Shown piece by piece: positions 6,284 through 14,316 of a DNA stretch of 26,670 nt. The position numbers were made by a program, and so were the translations under genes. The notes below the pieces were generated by a model that did no database searches, was not told the origin of the DNA, and saw nothing but the letters and a program-made list of their open reading frames with translations. The stretch's first letter is position 1; the number at the start of each line of letters is the position of its first letter. This DNA comes from an uncultured Eubacteriales bacterium (GTDB lineage Bacteria > Bacillota > Clostridia > Monoglobales > Monoglobaceae). The stretch spans positions 1 to 26,670 of the forward strand of contig CAJKEB010000023.1 of the NCBI GenBank assembly GCA_905198865.1. The letters are read 5' to 3'.

Positions 6284-7561
6284 TTATAAGCCGTACATGT
6301 TTTGAAGGATAAGTTGGTTTATCTTTTCTTCCGTCAGTCGGTTGTCGAGATTGCTGCCGGTCAGCTCAGCCTGAAGAAGGTCTCTGTAATACTCAAGATA
6401 AATCTGCTTTTGCAGATTATCAAGTCTGCTGCCCTCAATATCAACCATGTTCTGATTTGATTTTTGGGTATTAAGCAGGTCGGTCCATTGATAGTCCTGG
6501 CTGTTTTGCAGATTTGTCCAATAATTATCCAGCTCATTGCTCTTCGACTTTTGCTGATTAAACAAGCTCTCCCAGTATTTCTGAAATTCGGTATTATCAC
6601 GGTCTGTATTGCTCGAAAAGCTGTTGTTGATATTGTATATAGTTTTATTGTTTGCGCTGTATGCGTTATCATATGCAGCGTCATAATAATCAATCATATT
6701 TTCAAGCAGTTCAATATCGGTATTGTACTTGTCAGAATACCTTTCGTATGCCGCCTGAGCAAGCGTCGGTATCTGGTTTGTCAGCTGCGTCATATAATAC
6801 TGCTGTGTCTGAGCCGCGGCAGTAGCCGCAGCCGAGTTTGCATAGCCTCCTGTCAATGCGGCATAGTCCGCCATTGCGTTTTCGCTTGCTCTTGCTCCCT
6901 GAGTGAGGTATTGGTTCTTATACGCCTGATATACCGGGTCACTGTTGGGGTCATATTCAAAGTCCTCTCTGGTTCTGATGCTTCTTGCAAGACTGTTTAT
7001 AGGCGTTAAGTATTTTTGGTTATAGTAGTCAAGCAACTCGTTCGGTGTAGATATGCCGAGCGAATCAATATATGAGTTCACTGAGTTCTGTACGCTGTTG
7101 TTAAATGCCCATGATTTTCCCTCATCGTCAATATAGAGAATGTCGAGCGGTATACCGCCGAGAGTGACGGTTCCGTTGCCATAATTTAAAGCGTCGGCAG
7201 ACAGACCGTATTGTCCCGCATAGTTTGCGTATGCGTCCGTTACTTTGACGATGGGATTACTGCTTGACGAATAATAATTGACGAGATTATTCTGGATTTC
7301 CTTAGGCGTGGCATAAGATACGCCTGCGTCCTCGTCAATATAAGACGGCTTCATGAACGTTTTGCCGCCGAGAGTAACGGTTTTGGTGCCTTCATCATAG
7401 CCGATTAAGTTATTGCTTATGCCCATGTTGTTCAGAGTTGCACGAATTCCGACCGTTCCGTCCGACCTTGTCGGAACGGCGGTTTTGGCACTGTTTCCTT
7501 TTGCGGTATTAGCGGAATTGATTGCCGATGTGCTTATATACTTATCTTGTGTGTTTGACAT
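6284..7561 (-). CDS. Phage-like structural protein with two internal repeats (tail/ejection-type)
   Basis: A 425-residue protein and the last gene of the capsid cassette. Residues ~39-97 and ~110-165 are two copies of one unit: G[IL]S..., then G(T)xTVTLGG, then YIDxxGxS, ending with a QN...Y stretch. Residues ~200-275 are a polar, Ala/Tyr/Gln-rich helical region (DPVYQAYKNQYLTQGARASE, then TGGYANSAAATAAAQTQQYY) of a type I recall in proteins of gut Firmicutes podoviruses. The rest to the C-terminus is Asn/Gln-rich predicted helix or coiled coil. There is no signal peptide or enzymatic motif. The start overlaps the end of the nozzle-like gene by 20 bp, which suggests translational coupling. 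A role in the tail tip, in ejection or as an internal virion protein is an inference from position. Confidence 0.6.
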   Translation of the reverse strand: MSNTQDKYISTSAINSANTAKGNSAKTAVPTRSDGTVGIRATLNNMGISNNLIGYDEGTKTVTLGGKTFMKPSYIDEDAGVSYATPKEIQNNLVNYYSSSSNPIVKVTDAYANYAGQYGLSADALNYGNGTVTLGGIPLDILYIDDEGKSWAFNNSVQNSVNSYIDSLGISTPNELLDYYNQKYLTPINSLARSIRTREDFEYDPNSDPVYQAYKNQYLTQGARASENAMADYAALTGGYANSAAATAAAQTQQYYMTQLTNQIPTLAQAAYERYSDKYNTDIELLENMIDYYDAAYDNAYSANNKTIYNINNSFSSNTDRDNTEFQKYWESLFNQQKSKSNELDNYWTNLQNSQDYQWTDLLNTQKSNQNMVDIEGSRLDNLQKQIYLEYYRDLLQAELTGSNLDNRLTEEKINQLILQNMYGL

Positions 7562-9236
7562 TTGTTCTGCCTCCTGTATATGTTACTATTTCCATGTCGT
7601 GTACCACCGCATGACCAACGCCGTCAAGCATGATTCTGAAGCTGTCGCATTTTCCGAATCTGACCGGAACTCTGTAAGTGAGAAAGCCGCTGCCTTCAAT
7701 TTCTCCCATAAGCACAAAGTCCTGTTCGTCACAAGAGGTATAAACATCGACTTTTGTATTATCGGGCGCTTCCATTCTGATGTAAACCGCATTAACGCCC
7801 TTGAAATCAATATCGTCAAGGGTGAACTTTTTGGATACCACACACCAGCTTACATCTTCGTTTCCGCCGCCGAATTTATACATATCGCTGTTTGTCGCTC
7901 CGTAGAGAAACTCGTTGTGCTTTACAAAAGCTATGAAGTCGGTATTATCCTCCTTATGCCATACTCCGTATTCCGTGTCGAATACCAAAAGCTCGACTGT
8001 GCCGTCTGTCTTTCCGGCGCAGGCATAATACCGCTTTCCGTCCGTTCCGGCGGAACAGCTTTTGTATAATGTTTTGATACAGCCGCTTATCTTTTCCGGT
8101 TCGCCGCCGGTGTATTCATAAAACCCGTCAGCTGCCATATAGTACAGTACGCCACCTATTTCAACAATGCTTCTGCCATCGATTGCTCCGCCGAAGGTCT
8201 GCTTCGGTATCGAAAAGTTTGTCGGTGCGTCACCGTAGACATGATGGATATAATTTTGCTTGAAGGCAACAACTGCCGTACGATAGCTTGTTATGCCGGT
8301 GAAGCCGCCCTCAGTGCCTATTTCGCTGAACCAGCTGTCATCACTCAGCCCCTGGAACGAATTAAAGTTAAAGCAGTTCCCAAGCTTTGAGGCATATATG
8401 TATTCGCCGTTTTCTGATGTACCCCAGAGCCTGTTGTTATGAACGCACACATGATTCATATCAGGAATACGTACTTCTGCCGTAATCGCTGTTGTATTTG
8501 TAGCGTTGTTGAAAAGAGCGAACTTGCCGTCTTTGGTGTACATAAGCAGAGACAGCTTTGAGTCGCTCACTTCGTTTACCACAACACTGACTATGCTGTC
8601 GGATGCAGCATACTCATGACGGTTTTCAATGACTACCGTATTGTTATGCTTGTCTGTACAGCCGCTTATAACTATGCTGTCGCCCACGGAAAAGACATCG
8701 TCAAAGCCGGCGCCGCTTTTTTGTATATACGCAGTATATTCGCCTGTGATACTGTTTAGATATGAGTACATTTTGACATCGCTTAAGGTAATGGACTTTC
8801 CCATTTTCTGAAGTTCCGACTTTATTTCGCCCGTGTTTGGGTCGGGGAGATAGCGGTAGTAAACCTTGTCGGGGAAAATGCAGATATTGCCGTTAAAGTC
8901 AGCGATTGACTTCTCGGAATCCGACAGCTTCATGTTGGTGACTGCCTGACCGTTGTAGTAAAAATACCCGCCGGCAACACCGGTAAACGCATTAAGCTCC
9001 CGGGGCGAATATTCGGGCTTGCACATTGCGGTTATATTGTCAACCGAGCATATGTGAAGCCGCGGCTTCCTCGGCGCCATTGCGGGTATAGAGTCAGAGG
9101 ACATATTATACATAGACGACATCTGGCGGTCATCTATTTTATCCCTCTGGTCATATCCGAAAAAGTTCAATACGTCTACCTTTTTTGTTTTATCTATGCT
9201 TTTGCTTCCGGTCATGGGAAGATACATTTTAGACAC
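7542..9236 (-). CDS. Beta-propeller-like phage tail nozzle/stabilisation protein
   Basis: A 564-residue, beta-rich protein. The repeated short blades and the central segment NNRLWGTSENG (267-277), followed by IYASKLGNCFNFNSFQGLSD, resemble the propeller proteins that close short tails of podoviruses (T7 gp12-type nozzle, P22 gp10-type). This match is from memory of the motif. In such virions the protein sits below the head-tail adaptor and retains the DNA. The order here, directly after an adaptor-like gene, matches that architecture. The ATG follows AGGAGGTG with 4 bp between it and the upstream gene. No frameshift interrupts the frame, so it is under coding selection or recently acquired. 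Confidence 0.65.
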   Translation of the reverse strand: MSKMYLPMTGSKSIDKTKKVDVLNFFGYDQRDKIDDRQMSSMYNMSSDSIPAMAPRKPRLHICSVDNITAMCKPEYSPRELNAFTGVAGGYFYYNGQAVTNMKLSDSEKSIADFNGNICIFPDKVYYRYLPDPNTGEIKSELQKMGKSITLSDVKMYSYLNSITGEYTAYIQKSGAGFDDVFSVGDSIVISGCTDKHNNTVVIENRHEYAASDSIVSVVVNEVSDSKLSLLMYTKDGKFALFNNATNTTAITAEVRIPDMNHVCVHNNRLWGTSENGEYIYASKLGNCFNFNSFQGLSDDSWFSEIGTEGGFTGITSYRTAVVAFKQNYIHHVYGDAPTNFSIPKQTFGGAIDGRSIVEIGGVLYYMAADGFYEYTGGEPEKISGCIKTLYKSCSAGTDGKRYYACAGKTDGTVELLVFDTEYGVWHKEDNTDFIAFVKHNEFLYGATNSDMYKFGGGNEDVSWCVVSKKFTLDDIDFKGVNAVYIRMEAPDNTKVDVYTSCDEQDFVLMGEIEGSGFLTYRVPVRFGKCDSFRIMLDGVGHAVVHDMEIVTYTGGRTNVKHTR

Positions 9237-9239
9237 CTC

Positions 9240-10031
9240 CTACCAATAGTTGCGAAATCCCGCCATATCGGTAAGCGGATTTCTGGTTTTATAGTCCCGT
9301 TTGAATTCATCAAACAGGTTGTTATACTGCGTCATATGCGCTGCGTAACTGTCATAGTCGTGCTGATAAAGCGCGCTTTTGGCAAGGATATATTCGATAT
9401 ACATTCTGTCATAAGGCGGCTCGGCTTCAGCCTCGTCGTCTATCACACGCTTGAGGGCAATACACGCCTCTGTCTCCGGGGTGAGAATATCATTTGTGAG
9501 CATAATCTTTTCGCCGTCGTTTGACATGACATAAGTCTTTACTGCCGTTTCCCAGTCAGGTTCGTCTTCTATATCATCAAGCTTGGCGCAGAGTATACAG
9601 TCGCTCTCGTTAAACGGCAATTCATGGCCGAATATACAATCGCTGTCCGTGTTGAATTTTCCTTTGACAGAAACAATTTTGATTTCACGCGGGATATCAA
9701 GATATACAAGCCGCAGTATTTTAGGCGTTGTAAGATTAATGCCGAAGTTCCTGACAAGCTCGCCGTTGTTTAAAAATGGAAGTGAACGGAAGTCCGATTT
9801 TTGTATCGGTATTCCGCCGATATACACCATTTCTATATCGGAAAGTAAAATATCATCGGGTATTTCAATTTCATCGGCGCAGGTAATCACAGTTTCGACA
9901 GTTGCGTACTGTTTTTTTACTTCACGGCGTATCGCGGCAGTCACCTCGCTGCACCACATCAGTTTTTCGTCAAGTGTGAAATGGTTCGGAGAGAGCTTGT
10001 CCGCCGCATCGATTGCGTCAATAATTAGCAT
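9240..10031 (-). CDS. Head-tail adaptor-like protein
   Basis: A 263-residue protein. It begins with an N-terminal helical segment (ADKLSPNHFTLDEKLMWC, then AAIRREV), followed by a beta-rich middle. A C-terminal helical region ends YILAKSALYQHDYDSYAAHM...FDEFKRDY. This helix-beta-helix layout, the size and the place between capsid and nozzle genes fit the adaptor (T7 gp11/P22 gp4-like) of podovirus tails, which normally docks on the portal ring. No portal gene exists in this window, which makes the docking partner unclear. The start has GGCGGTGATTTC before ATG. It is 12 bp downstream of the small 90-residue gene. The assignment is by context and general pattern. Confidence 0.6.
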   Translation of the reverse strand: MLIIDAIDAADKLSPNHFTLDEKLMWCSEVTAAIRREVKKQYATVETVITCADEIEIPDDILLSDIEMVYIGGIPIQKSDFRSLPFLNNGELVRNFGINLTTPKILRLVYLDIPREIKIVSVKGKFNTDSDCIFGHELPFNESDCILCAKLDDIEDEPDWETAVKTYVMSNDGEKIMLTNDILTPETEACIALKRVIDDEAEAEPPYDRMYIEYILAKSALYQHDYDSYAAHMTQYNNLFDEFKRDYKTRNPLTDMAGFRNYW

Positions 10032-10043
10032 GAAATCACCGCC

Positions 10044-10316
10044 TTATACTTCTTTAAGGCTCTCGATATATTCTTCTGCAGCAAGCTCCTGTTTGTGGCT
10101 TCGCTCAACCGCGAGCGCGACACATCTGGGAACGGTGACAGGCACGCCTCTCTTAATCTGATAATTTACGCCGTTTACGGTTACGGTTAAGTCGTCCTTT
10201 TTGCGTGATTTATCTTTCACAAGCATTAAAGGAACGGGTTCCATATAGAAGCTTTCGAGTTCCTTTTCTATATTCGTATTATCTGTTGTGTTTGTACTTT
10301 GTGTTTTGTTAGCCAT
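10044..10316 (-). CDS. Small capsid-associated protein
   Basis: A 90-residue protein. A polar Asn/Thr-rich N-terminus (1-20) is followed by a compact core, DLTVTVNGVNYQIKRGVPVT, then VPRCVALAVERS and a charged C-terminal helix. The core reads as a short beta hairpin and helix typical of small proteins encoded right after N4-gp56-type capsid genes; I recall this pattern but cannot verify it. It may be a decoration or head-completion protein. The ATG follows AGGAGGTACAT. A very stable hairpin (10340-10368) separates it from the capsid gene. Confidence 0.6.
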   Translation of the reverse strand: MANKTQSTNTTDNTNIEKELESFYMEPVPLMLVKDKSRKKDDLTVTVNGVNYQIKRGVPVTVPRCVALAVERSHKQELAAEEYIESLKEV

Positions 10317-10339
10317 ATGTACCTCCTGTATGTTCTTGC

Positions 10340-10368
10340 GCCGCAGCGGCAGCAGCTGCCGCTGCGGC
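10340..10368 (-). promoter_or_regulatory. 13-bp perfect hairpin between capsid gene and next gene
   Basis: GCCGCAGCGGCAG (10340-10352) pairs perfectly with CTGCCGCTGCGGC (10356-10368) across a CAG loop. It has no T-run, so it is more likely an mRNA-stabilising or processing site, or a partial terminator, which would let the capsid gene be expressed above the genes behind it. Confidence 0.7.
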
Positions 10369-10378
10369 TGAGTATTGA

Positions 10379-11617
10379 TTAATAGCTGCAGGTTGTTTCA
10401 ACTCTTACCATAAATTCAGGTGAGAGAATTTCTGCTGTCTGAGTTGCCTTCCAGCCGACTGTACTTCTCTGGTCGAGCGGGTCGCCTGTTCCGGCGCTAC
10501 CCTTCTGCTTGATTATGGTTTCAAGCCCGCCGCCTGTTATATTGGTCACGCCGTAGGCGTTCTGACCGATAAACAGGGTCGAGTAGATGTTTCTGCCATC
10601 CTTGCCGGCGCCTGCCGGATAGATGATTGAGTCAGCAACAACTGTGTCCGAAAGGGCTTCTGTTACGGTAATCGTAGCTTTGCCGGCGTTGCCTGCGGCA
10701 GCGGCTGAAATTGTGTAATCAAAGCCGTTTATCTGTATGGATTTTCCCACAAGCGCCGTTGCGTCCGCTGAAGCAATCTCCTCACAAACTGTGATTTTCT
10801 TGCCGTCTACCTTTGCGACAGTCAGGCTTTCCGGGTCGCCTGTTGAAATATTATCGATACTGCGCAGCGGTGCAGCTCTGAAAATTTTTGCCTCGGTTGA
10901 CTCAACAAATACAACTCCGTGAATTTTGCCGATTGTTCCGTTGTACCAATCCTTAGGGTCAACGTTCTGCTTTACCTCTTTCCATTCCGGGTCATTAGTC
11001 AGGTCGTTTGCAACATCGGGGTGAATGATAGCAACATAACAGCCGTCCTTAAGGGGCTGTGTGTTGTTACGCTTAAGCGTTGCAACGGCTCTCTTTACTG
11101 CTGCAACAGTGAGGTAGTCGTTATTCTCGTATACTGCATCTCCGCCGACAAGAACATTTCGGTCAGCTTTGCCGTTGCCGTACTGCACGTTGGTTCCTGC
11201 ATTTATCTTTTCACGGATAACCGTATCGAGGGTTCTGCCCGCCTGGTCGGCAAGCACGTTCTGCGTTTCAACAATCACATTGTCGATAGCCGACAGTGTG
11301 AGCATGTCGGACAGTGTGACATAATCACCATACTGTTCAACAGTAGACTCAACAGTGCTTACGTTGAGCTGGTTTCCCTTCGGGGTTATACCCTCAGAGA
11401 GCGGCTTGAGCGCCTTGGGCAGAGGACTGAACTTTCTGAACTCAATCGTCTTGCCCGAGCCTTTCGGTATAGGCTTGTTCTGACCGAACTGCGCATGCAC
11501 AAGCTTAGGCTGTGCAAATCTGATCATCTGGCGGTCATAATACGCTTTCATCTCAGGCGTGATATTATTACCTGTGTTGTTTGTGGTTGTTGTCTGTGTG
11601 TTGTATGTAATACTCAT
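10379..11617 (-). CDS. Major capsid protein, N4-gp56 family
   Basis: A 412-residue HK97-fold-type shell protein. Family features seen: PEMKAYYDRQMIRFAQPKLV at 21-40, KPIPKGSGKTIEFRKFSPL at 48-66, EGITP at 75-79, and HPDVANDLTNDPEWKEVKQ at 199-217. The C-terminal beta region ends in a motif-poor ETTCSY. Residues ~260-340 look like an inserted small beta domain (DPESLTVAKVDGKKITV onward). Role: it assembles the icosahedral head of podovirus-like particles. It lies 29 bp downstream of the scaffold-like gene, with AGGAGGAATTCAA before ATG. The frame is intact and base use resembles neighbouring host genes. No portal or terminase is found upstream, and nadE lies beyond the scaffold-like gene. Confidence 0.87.
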   Translation of the reverse strand: MSITYNTQTTTTNNTGNNITPEMKAYYDRQMIRFAQPKLVHAQFGQNKPIPKGSGKTIEFRKFSPLPKALKPLSEGITPKGNQLNVSTVESTVEQYGDYVTLSDMLTLSAIDNVIVETQNVLADQAGRTLDTVIREKINAGTNVQYGNGKADRNVLVGGDAVYENNDYLTVAAVKRAVATLKRNNTQPLKDGCYVAIIHPDVANDLTNDPEWKEVKQNVDPKDWYNGTIGKIHGVVFVESTEAKIFRAAPLRSIDNISTGDPESLTVAKVDGKKITVCEEIASADATALVGKSIQINGFDYTISAAAAGNAGKATITVTEALSDTVVADSIIYPAGAGKDGRNIYSTLFIGQNAYGVTNITGGGLETIIKQKGSAGTGDPLDQRSTVGWKATQTAEILSPEFMVRVETTCSY

Positions 11618-11645
11618 TTGAATTCCTCCTGCTTAAAATAAATTT

Positions 11646-12194
11646 TTAAAACGAAATCTTTTCGCCGTCTCTGACGCGTCTAACAATTTCGTCAATTTCC
11701 TCATCACTCAAATCCTTCGGGTTCTTTTTAACTATGCCGCTGCCGCCGCTTCTGCCCGTTCCGTTTTCTGAGATTCTCTTTTCGGGAATTCGGCTTTGGC
11801 TGCGATTCATGTCGTAAGAATTCATGTCCTCTTTGTCGTTTCTGTGAACGAGATAGTATGCGTCCTCAATGCTGAGACCGTTGCCCCATACATAGTTGCA
11901 GAACTGCGGATTCTGAATTTCGCGTCTCATATCAAAGCCGGGGTTCTTGCGCATAAATTCTTGAACCTGCGCGTCAATTTCAGCATTTCTGCGGTTTATG
12001 TACTCTTCAAGTCTGCCCGCGTCCTGCTGCGGCATCTGAGAATTCTGCTGCTGCGGCAGAGGCTGTGCATTTTGCTGCATCTGCTGCGGAATTTGTCCGT
12101 TTGAATAGCCGTTGTTTGAGTTTGTTGTCTGCTGCGCCATGTTGTATGGCTGCTGCTGATTTAAATTTTGCTTTTTGTTTCCAAATCCAAGCAT
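11646..12194 (-). CDS. Scaffold-like protein of the capsid cassette
   Basis: A 182-residue protein and the first gene of the cassette. Residues 8-58 are Gln/Asn-rich and disordered. Residues ~61-120 form a charged helical core (EEYINRRNAEIDAQVQEFM, NPQFCNYVWGNGLSIEDAYYLVHR). Residues 138-182 carry RISENGTGRSGGSG...DLSDEEIDEIVRRVRDGEKI, a tail I recall from proteins encoded just before N4-gp56 capsid genes in gut Firmicutes. A small, charged, helical protein just before the capsid gene is the usual position and character of a scaffold. The ATG follows AAGGAG. The 5' untranslated region holds a CTGTAAG/CTTACAG hairpin (12231-12253). Confidence 0.62.
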   Translation of the reverse strand: MLGFGNKKQNLNQQQPYNMAQQTTNSNNGYSNGQIPQQMQQNAQPLPQQQNSQMPQQDAGRLEEYINRRNAEIDAQVQEFMRKNPGFDMRREIQNPQFCNYVWGNGLSIEDAYYLVHRNDKEDMNSYDMNRSQSRIPEKRISENGTGRSGGSGIVKKNPKDLSDEEIDEIVRRVRDGEKISF

Positions 12195-12230
12195 TTTTCT
12201 TTGTCTCCTTCCAAATTTATCTCTCGAGAG

Positions 12231-12263
12231 CTGTAAGTACTTTTGTCTTACAGATTTATTATA
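12231..12263 (-). promoter_or_regulatory. Leader hairpin and -10 box of the capsid cassette
   Basis: The minus strand has TATAAT at 12263-12258, but no good -35 at 16-18 bp (best TGACAC at 21 bp), so the sigma factor is uncertain. A 7-bp hairpin CTGTAAG/CTTACAG (12231-12253) lies just downstream, next to the palindrome CTCTCGAGAG (12221-12230), in the ~60-nt leader. Confidence 0.4.
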
Positions 12264-12321
12264 TTTAGAATACAGTGCCTGTGCGTGTCACGCCTTTTTC
12301 AGATAAAATTTTTTGTTTTTG

Positions 12322-12350
12322 TTGAGTAATAGACTTTTATGTGGTATAAT
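12322..12350 (+). promoter_or_regulatory. Promoter of nadE
   Basis: TTGAGT (12322-12327), a 17-bp spacer and TATAAT (12345-12350). The predicted start near 12357 rules out translation from upstream in-frame codons. Confidence 0.75.
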
Positions 12351-12417
12351 AAGAAATAATTTTGGAATGATAGGACAAAAAATATTTACAGAAATTTACA
12401 GACTCGGAGGCGGAAGT

Positions 12418-14298
12418 ATGAGAGACGGATTTATAAAATGCGCGGCGGCAACACCGATTATTAAAGTAGGAGACACTGAGTATAACAAGCAGCAGATTAT
12501 AAAGCAGATAACGGAAGCGGCTGAACATGGAGCAAAGGTCATTGTGTTTCCCGAGCTTTGCATTACCGCATATACCTGCGGTGACCTGTTTCTTCAGGAC
12601 ACTCTTATCAAAAACGCCCTTGACGCAGTGTTTGACATTGCGGAAAAGACGAGCAAAACGGATATTTTAATTGCTGTCGGCTTGCCTTTGGCTGTCGGAA
12701 GCAAGCTGTATAATGCCGCGGCAGTTATCAAGAGCGGCCGTATACTGGGCTTTGTCACAAAGAGCCATTTGCCGAACTATTCAGAATTCTATGAGGTTCG
12801 TCATTTTAATACGCTTGATGAAAACACAGTGCTGTTCATTAACGGAACTGAGTACCCTGTCGGTCCGAAGCTCATCTTTTGTGCGCGCAATTTCCCGGAG
12901 CTTAAAGTCGGTATTGAGATTTGCGAGGATATTTGGGTGATAAACCCACCGTCCGGCAATCTTGCCGAAAACGGCGCAACAATTATTTTAAACCTTTCCG
13001 CAGGCGATGAGGTTATCGCAAAGGCGGAATACAGACGCAGCCTTGTAAAGTCGCAGTCTGCCCGCTGTGTGTGCGGCTATGTGTACACGAATGCCGGCGA
13101 CGGCGAATCCACGAGTGATATGGTGTTTTCGGGGCATAGAATAATCTGTGAAAACGGGACCGAACTCAAGGAGTCCGAGTTATTTGAAAATGGTATTATA
13201 TACAGCGATATAGACGTAAACAAGTTAGTCTTGGAGCGCAGAAGAATGACAACCTTCAGAGAATCCAATACGGATTGTCAGAAGATATACTTTGACACTG
13301 AGATTACAGAGACAAATCTTGAGCGCAGCTTTGACTCCCGCCCGTTCGTTCCGAAGGACGAAAGAGCGCTGCGCAGACGCTGTGAGTCGATATTTGCCAT
13401 GCAGGCAAACGGCCTTAAGAAGCGTCTTCAGCATATCGGCTGCAAAACAGTAACAATCGGAATATCGGGCGGTCTTGACAGTACACTCGCCCTGCTTGTC
13501 ACTGCCAAGGCATACGGAATGCTGAATCTTCCGCTTGACGGAATAAAGGCTATAACTATGCCGTGCTTCGGCACAACGGACAGGACGCTCAGCAATGCCA
13601 AAAAGCTGATTGAGTGCATAGGCGCCGAACTGGTTGAAATACCGATAAACAAATCTGTTATACAGCACATGTCCGACATCGGAGCGGATATAAATAATCA
13701 CAATGTGACATATGAAAACTCTCAGGCAAGAGAGAGAACTCAGGTTTTGATGGACTATGCCAACGAAAGAGGCGGAATTGTTATCGGCACCGGAGATTTA
13801 AGCGAGCTTGCTCTGGGCTGGGCGACTTATAATGGCGATCATATGTCGATGTACGGCGTGAACTGTTCAATACCGAAAACTCTGGTCAGGTATCTTGTCA
13901 GATATGTTGCGGATATAAGCAAGGACGAAATGCGTTCGGTTCTGAATGATATACTTGATACGCCGGTGAGTCCTGAGCTGTTACCGCCTGAGGACGGAAA
14001 GATTTCACAGCAGACAGAGGATATTGTCGGTCCGTATGAACTTCATGACTTCTTTTTGTATAACTTTGTACGTCTGGGCTTCACAAAGTCTAAGGTTTTC
14101 CGCCTTGCAAATCAGGCGTTCGCAGATGAGTTTGATTCCGATACGATACAAAAATGGCTTGATGTATTCTGCCGCAGATTTTTCAGCAATCAGTTTAAGC
14201 GCAGCTGTATTCCGGACGGTCCGAAGGTCGGCTCTGTTACTCTGTCTCCGAGAGGCGACTGGCGTATGCCGTCCGATGCGGTTATGTTCTGGAAGTAA
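12418..14298 (+). CDS. nadE: Glutamine-dependent NAD+ synthetase
   Basis: A 626-residue two-domain cytosolic enzyme that amidates nicotinic acid adenine dinucleotide to NAD+, using glutamine as nitrogen source. The N-terminal nitrilase-type glutaminase has the triad Glu46 (FPELCITA), Lys115 (KSHLPNY) and Cys169 (GIEICED), matching the spacing in the M. tuberculosis enzyme (52/121/176). The C-terminal synthetase has the ATP pyrophosphatase loop SGGLDS at 350-355. Further conserved segments are GTGDLSELALGWATY and GVNCSIPKTLVRYL. The start ATG at 12418 follows CGGAGG; an in-frame ATG at 12313 lies before the promoter and was rejected. It is followed after 18 bp by the stalk-domain gene on the same strand. 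It is divergent from the capsid cassette. Confidence 0.95.
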   Translation: MRDGFIKCAAATPIIKVGDTEYNKQQIIKQITEAAEHGAKVIVFPELCITAYTCGDLFLQDTLIKNALDAVFDIAEKTSKTDILIAVGLPLAVGSKLYNAAAVIKSGRILGFVTKSHLPNYSEFYEVRHFNTLDENTVLFINGTEYPVGPKLIFCARNFPELKVGIEICEDIWVINPPSGNLAENGATIILNLSAGDEVIAKAEYRRSLVKSQSARCVCGYVYTNAGDGESTSDMVFSGHRIICENGTELKESELFENGIIYSDIDVNKLVLERRRMTTFRESNTDCQKIYFDTEITETNLERSFDSRPFVPKDERALRRRCESIFAMQANGLKKRLQHIGCKTVTIGISGGLDSTLALLVTAKAYGMLNLPLDGIKAITMPCFGTTDRTLSNAKKLIECIGAELVEIPINKSVIQHMSDIGADINNHNVTYENSQARERTQVLMDYANERGGIVIGTGDLSELALGWATYNGDHMSMYGVNCSIPKTLVRYLVRYVADISKDEMRSVLNDILDTPVSPELLPPEDGKISQQTEDIVGPYELHDFFLYNFVRLGFTKSKVFRLANQAFADEFDSDTIQKWLDVFCRRFFSNQFKRSCIPDGPKVGSVTLSPRGDWRMPSDAVMFWK

Positions 14299-14316
14299 GG
14301 CGAGAGGATAGGAAAA

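Noticed and set aside
7413..8069. 218-codon open frame on the plus strand
   Set aside because: Antisense to the nozzle-like gene and the start of the repeat gene, with no ribosome site or domain pattern.
10919..11641. 240-codon open frame opposite the capsid gene
   Set aside because: It lies wholly antisense to a well-supported capsid gene, has no ribosome site, and its translation resembles no protein I know.
6284..12194. Complete prophage
   Set aside because: No integrase, terminase, portal, replication or lysis genes and no visible att duplication; only a structural subset is present.
12313..12417. Longer nadE with an upstream ATG
   Set aside because: The extension starts before the predicted promoter and lacks a ribosome site, whereas ATG 12418 has GGAGG and the family's normal N-terminus.
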